Assembly: GCA_030248135.1 (NCBI GenBank)
Contig: JASANC010000164.1
Coordinates: 1-21,407, forward strand
DNA length: 21,407 bases
Source: Theristus sp. LFF4_11
Lineage: Eukaryota; Nematoda; Chromadorea; Monhysterida; Xyalidae
Direction of reading: 5' to 3'
The notes beneath the pieces are model-generated. The model was not told the origin of the DNA and made no database searches. It saw nothing but the letters and a program-made list of their open reading frames with translations. Positions 19,201 to 21,407 of the stretch are shown here, piece after piece. Positions within the stretch are counted from its first letter, which is position 1. Each line of letters begins with the position of its first letter. The position numbers were made by a program, and so were the translations under genes.

Positions 19201-19873
19201 ATTTCCAGTGCGAATTCCTGGACGCCCTGTGCAGCTCTCAACCGGGCCGCTGGCAACGGACGACCGACAAAGCGACGCAGACGACGATGCCGCGCGGTGA
19301 CGCAAAACTCAGTTCACTCAAGAAAACGCTGAGTGCACCGGAGTTTCACTCGGAACTACGAAAAGAGGCGGACACAACGGCGCCGGAGAAGCGAGCGCCA
19401 ACCGACGAGCCGAACACGGACGGCAAAAATGCGATCATTATGAAGTCACCACCAATAGCACCAAAGTGAGTGACGGGCGTAATTGCAGCGCGCTCTTTTT
19501 GAATGGTTAATTGATCCGTTTTTCGGTGTGTCTATAAGCGCCAAAAAAAAACGCACAAACAGCCCAAAATGTTTGCAGGGCCCCCACACTCCACTCACAC
19601 CAACCGCCGTTTCCATCAGCGGAGCCGACAGCGAAGCAACAAAAACTGTCCGAACTACGAAAGGTCGATCTCGCGCAGTCGAAGCCGTCAGGAACTGAGA
19701 CCGAAACAACAACAACAACGCTTCCATCATCGTCCGTTCACGACCGCGACACGACGACGACGAACACGCAGCGCTCAATATCAGTCAACCCGAATAAGAC
19801 GCTGATGAAGACGACCACCGAACAATCGAAATCAACCGTCGTTACCGTACCATCCACGGACACGGTACGGTAA
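16210..19873 (+). CDS. single-pass membrane protein with proline-rich ectodomain, unknown family (5' end incomplete)
   Basis: Seven exons join with matching phases: 16210-16338, 16802-16919, 17012-17144, 17431-17545, 18713-18824, 19209-19465 and 19579-19873. They give 385 aa without the start. The ectodomain opens with a small Cys pair (ARCILSQPPVRLEQF...MRCS), then a proline-rich stalk (PPRPPPSTVKPTPPPPPTPV and PVPPPPLPTSSEE). The transmembrane helix CCLILTLLLVLVVAAVVTSTV is encoded by the fifth exon, and KLHTHKRRKEL follows as a positive stop-transfer. The cytoplasmic tail is rich in Thr, Ser and Lys (TETETTTTTLPSSS; LMKTTTEQSKSTVV) and ends PSTDTVR. Positive charges after the helix support N-out, C-in. 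The first exon lies upstream, perhaps 14790-14869. I do not recognise the family. The exon chain is well supported; the fourth-to-fifth junction spans 1.17 kb and could hide another exon. Confidence 0.75.
16601..16766. mobile_element. MITE family B copy 3 in an intron of the membrane-protein gene
   Basis: It starts TACAGTCAAACTCTG and ends around ATTTAGAGTTCGGATTCAG. Inner arms GTTGGTGATCACGTGCATGCATGC and GCATGCATGCACGTGACCACC pair almost perfectly. The right terminus is altered compared with the copy at 6725, and the centre contains a 13-base G run at 16667-16679. The right end lies about 35-40 nt before the acceptor at 16801, so the element forms much of the intron's 3' part. Confidence 0.75.
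17546..18712. other. long intron of the membrane-protein gene
   Basis: The donor GG|GTGACA is phase 2 and the acceptor CTCTGCATGCAG|G is phase 2, so the reading frame continues SLRPAG-CCLIL. I looked for an exon inside. The open frames at 18150-18398 and 18536-18793 lack convincing matched splice sites; the second overlaps the membrane exon in another frame. No repeat family of this window is evident here. Confidence 0.45.
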
Positions 19874-19930
19874 TCACCAAGGAGTCGCAGAGGATAAAAA
19901 GTTTTCACAGATTTCACAACGTCAGGGTGG

Positions 19931-19936
19931 AATAAA
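19931..19936 (+). terminator. AATAAA polyadenylation signal of the membrane-protein gene
   Basis: Canonical AATAAA 58 nt after the TAA at 19871-19873. The short distance suits a compact 3' UTR and supports the end of the gene model. Confidence 0.55.
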
Positions 19937-20035
19937 CACATGTAGTGCAACCTGGGTAGGAAAGGAACATCGCTTGTGAACAATTTTTATTTCCCTTTGA
20001 GCATCGGTAATAAATTAGCTTACGCGGATGTGAAA

Positions 20036-20170
20036 TCAGTTTCGTGCTTGACGCGGCAATTGAAAATTTGTGAAGTGACCCCAAGTCCCTGAGATACGAC
20101 CAGGTCACTTGGGAAATTTTGAATTGCCGCATGCCGCTTCAAGCACGAAAATGCATTGAGTCGCAGAACC
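20036..20170. mobile_element. MITE family A copy 3, left end truncated
   Basis: The right end ATGCATTGAGTCGCAGAACC is the exact complement of the left end of copy 2 over GGTTCTGCGACTCAATGC. The arms TTCGTGCTTGACGCGGCAAT and GCCGCTTCAAGCACGAA, then AAGTGACC and GGTCACTT, pair across a short loop. The matching outer left terminus is missing or diverged. This copy is less degraded inside than copies 1 and 2. Confidence 0.7.
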
Positions 20171-20367
20171 GAAAGAAACGATAATAATACATGTCGGTCT
20201 GGTGATTCTTTTTAGTTGTAAAAAATAATCATTAAAAAATCAAGAATAAAACCGTAAAACTACAAAGCTAAACCGGTTCTTTCGTCCGGATAAACTCAAA
20301 AATTGCAAAAATGATTTTTCAGGTTGGCCTGTCGTACTAAATCAAAGCACTGATGTTGGCAGACGTT

Positions 20368-20459
20368 GCCTAAACAAGCCTAAACCAAAACCTAATCCCA
20401 AAGCCTAATTCCAAGCTAAACATAATCCTGACCTAATCCTAACCTAAGCCAAGCCTTTT
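20368..20459. repeat. degenerate telomere-like (GCCTAA/CCTAAT)n tract
   Basis: Repeated words GCCTAAACAAGCCTAAACC, CCTAATCCCAAAGCCTAATT and CCTAATCCTAACCTAAGCC resemble the nematode telomere unit TTAGGC (GCCTAA on this strand) with many substitutions. It is too degenerate and too internal to be a working telomere. It may be an interstitial remnant or the end of the neighbouring foldback element, which carries GGATTAGG words. Confidence 0.5.
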
Positions 20460-20648
20460 CAAGAAGAAAGATGTGAGAACAATTGCGTTTTGAACAAGTT
20501 CATGTTGAGTGCGGAGCGTGTGCAGGCGCGCTAGTGGATCATGAGCATGAGCATGCCGATGCCCGTGCGCGTGCGCTTTAGTAATGAAGCTTCGTAATGC
20601 ATCATTATTAAAACAGCTGCATCTGCAGTTCCGGTGCTCCTCCTCCAA

Positions 20649-20989
20649 AACACAGGAAAGAAAAAAATGCAAAAACTAAATTGATCATTTTCACCTTATC
20701 AAAAAGGCTTGGCTTTGGATTAGGATTAGGTTTAGGATTAGGAACCTACAACGACTCATTGCAAGCAACCTCTGATCAGAAATCAAAAAAATCACTTTTA
20801 AGAATGTATACAAATCATGAAGCTTTAGGGATTTTTCATTTTTCAAAAACTCCGGTTTTTCGATGGGGTGCCCAGAGTCGGCATGCGGTCGATGTCGATC
20901 CGGTACCGGTCGATCCGGTACCTAATCCTAAGCCAAGCCTTTTTGATGAAAATGATCAATTTAGTTTTTGCATTTTTCTTTCCTGTGTT
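20649..20989. mobile_element. 341 bp foldback element with telomere-like words in its arms
   Basis: The left arm (20649-20742) reads AACACAGGAAAGAAA, then AAACTAAATTGATCATTTTC and AAAAAGGCTTGGCTTTGGAT, and ends in GGATTAGG words. The right arm (20921-20989) is its near-perfect complement, from CCTAATCCTAAGCCAAGCCT to TTTCCTGTGTTA. The left arm has extra TTAGG units and a CTTAT insertion. The loop of about 178 bp contains CGATCCGGTACC twice. No coding frame is credible. The arms are much better conserved than the MITEs elsewhere in the window, suggesting recent origin or arm conversion. Confidence 0.75.
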
Positions 20990-21037
20990 ACAGGGCAGGC
21001 GGCAGCGGCACCGCTCAGCTCCGCTACTGCACGCACA

Positions 21038-21407
21038 TTTTTTTTTTTAATATTTGAAGCACGCCCCCCACCGATTCCGGAAACCCGAAGGTACCAAACT
21101 CCGGTGGGATTGGGGAACGGACGGCTCACCATCCCGTGGAACCAATACCCTCGCCACGTGAGGGGGACAGCCTCTAAGCCCCGCTATGTCCTGGGGGCAC
21201 CAGTGATCTTAGCCCGATTTCGGTTTCGGTGGCCTGCGGTTGCTATATCCCCGCAGGGCAGCGAATCCGAAAGCTTTAGTTGAAAACCAGTGTAGTTATT
21301 AGAGTAGAGAGCTACACTGGCGGCAGTTTGTCATCCTCCGTGGGGGATCGAACCCGTCACCTTCTGAGTTGAAGGCGAACGTGCTAACCACCGAGCCACG
21401 GAGGCGA
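21038..21407 (-). mobile_element. tRNA-derived SINE, 5' end at or beyond the window edge
   Basis: Read on the minus strand, the head at 21407-21330 is tRNA-like. It has an A-box-like TGGCTCGGTGG, a B-box-like GGTTCGATCCC, and a 7 bp acceptor-like pairing CCTCCGT with ACGGAGG. About 290 bases of unrelated body follow, then an A run (the T run at 21038-21048 on the plus strand). This head-body-oligo(A) order is that of a tRNA-type SINE. The tRNA fold is degraded: the T stem has mismatches, and the stem CCTTC/GAAGG encloses six bases instead of seven, so it is unlikely to be a working tRNA gene. The target duplication cannot be checked because the 5' flank is outside the window. Confidence 0.6.
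21287..21320. repeat. stem-loop inside the SINE body
   Basis: CCAGTGTAG and CTACACTGG are a perfect 9 bp inverted repeat around a 16-base loop, directly after the tRNA-like head on the minus strand. It would form a hairpin in the SINE RNA. Confidence 0.6.

Larger units (their letters stand above)
19874..20367. other. 3' flank of the membrane-protein gene
   Basis: AATAAA occurs 58 nt after the stop at 19873, so transcription units probably end near 19950. The remainder holds MITE family A copy 3 and AT-rich sequence without genes. Confidence 0.5.

Noticed and set aside
20681..21283. 200-codon plus-strand open frame
   Set aside because: It crosses the foldback arms, the loop and the SINE body; its start is a run of GLGLG from TTAGG-type repeats and there is no family signal.
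21330..21407. Functional tRNA gene on the minus strand
   Set aside because: The acceptor pairing and internal promoter boxes are present, but the T stem has mismatches and the anticodon arm does not form a 5 bp stem with a 7-base loop, so a tRNA-derived SINE head fits better.

Overview
The window is animal nuclear DNA, most likely from a nematode. Coding exons are GC-rich, separated by AT-rich introns of roughly 270 to 1,170 bases. Almost all 3' splice sites read CAG after a T-rich tract (TTTTCAG type). Starts sit just behind acceptor-like sites, as expected for spliced-leader trans-splicing, and there are degenerate TTAGG/GCCTAA telomere-like tracts. I recognise one gene firmly: a type I TGF-beta superfamily receptor of the BMP class. 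Three further spliced genes are built here from exon phase; I do not recognise their families.

Layout. 1-1850: two arrays of a 15-16 bp GC-rich repeat in opposite orientation flank a 1.35 kb AT-rich loop, which looks like a foldback element; a weak two-exon reading frame lies in the loop. 1851-2662: T/G-rich sequence and a probable 5' leader. 2663-9270: BMP type I receptor, 11 exons, 620 aa, plus strand, with at least three MITE copies in consecutive introns of the kinase half. 9271-10615: T-rich 3' UTR and intergenic sequence. 10616-12666: small secreted, cysteine-containing protein, 4 exons, plus strand, with a 418 bp TIR element and a CA microsatellite in its last intron. 13491-14430: two-exon gene on the minus strand for a charged, probably intracellular protein, convergent with the previous gene. 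16210-19873 (perhaps from 14790): single-pass membrane protein with a proline-rich ectodomain and a Ser/Thr-rich cytoplasmic tail, plus strand, at least 7 exons. 19874-21407: repeats, namely a MITE, telomere-like DNA inside a foldback element, and a tRNA-derived SINE on the minus strand that runs to the window edge.

The receptor would sit in the plasma membrane, bind a BMP/DBL-1-like ligand and, given its L45 loop, phosphorylate BMP-class R-Smads. Nothing in the sequence ties the other three genes to that pathway; adjacency is the only link. The most distinctive points are the odd features of the receptor (no signal peptide, about 40 extra residues in the kinase C-lobe, a Ser/Pro tail), the orphan membrane protein with exact phase continuity over seven exons, and a dense, layered set of palindromic non-autonomous elements.
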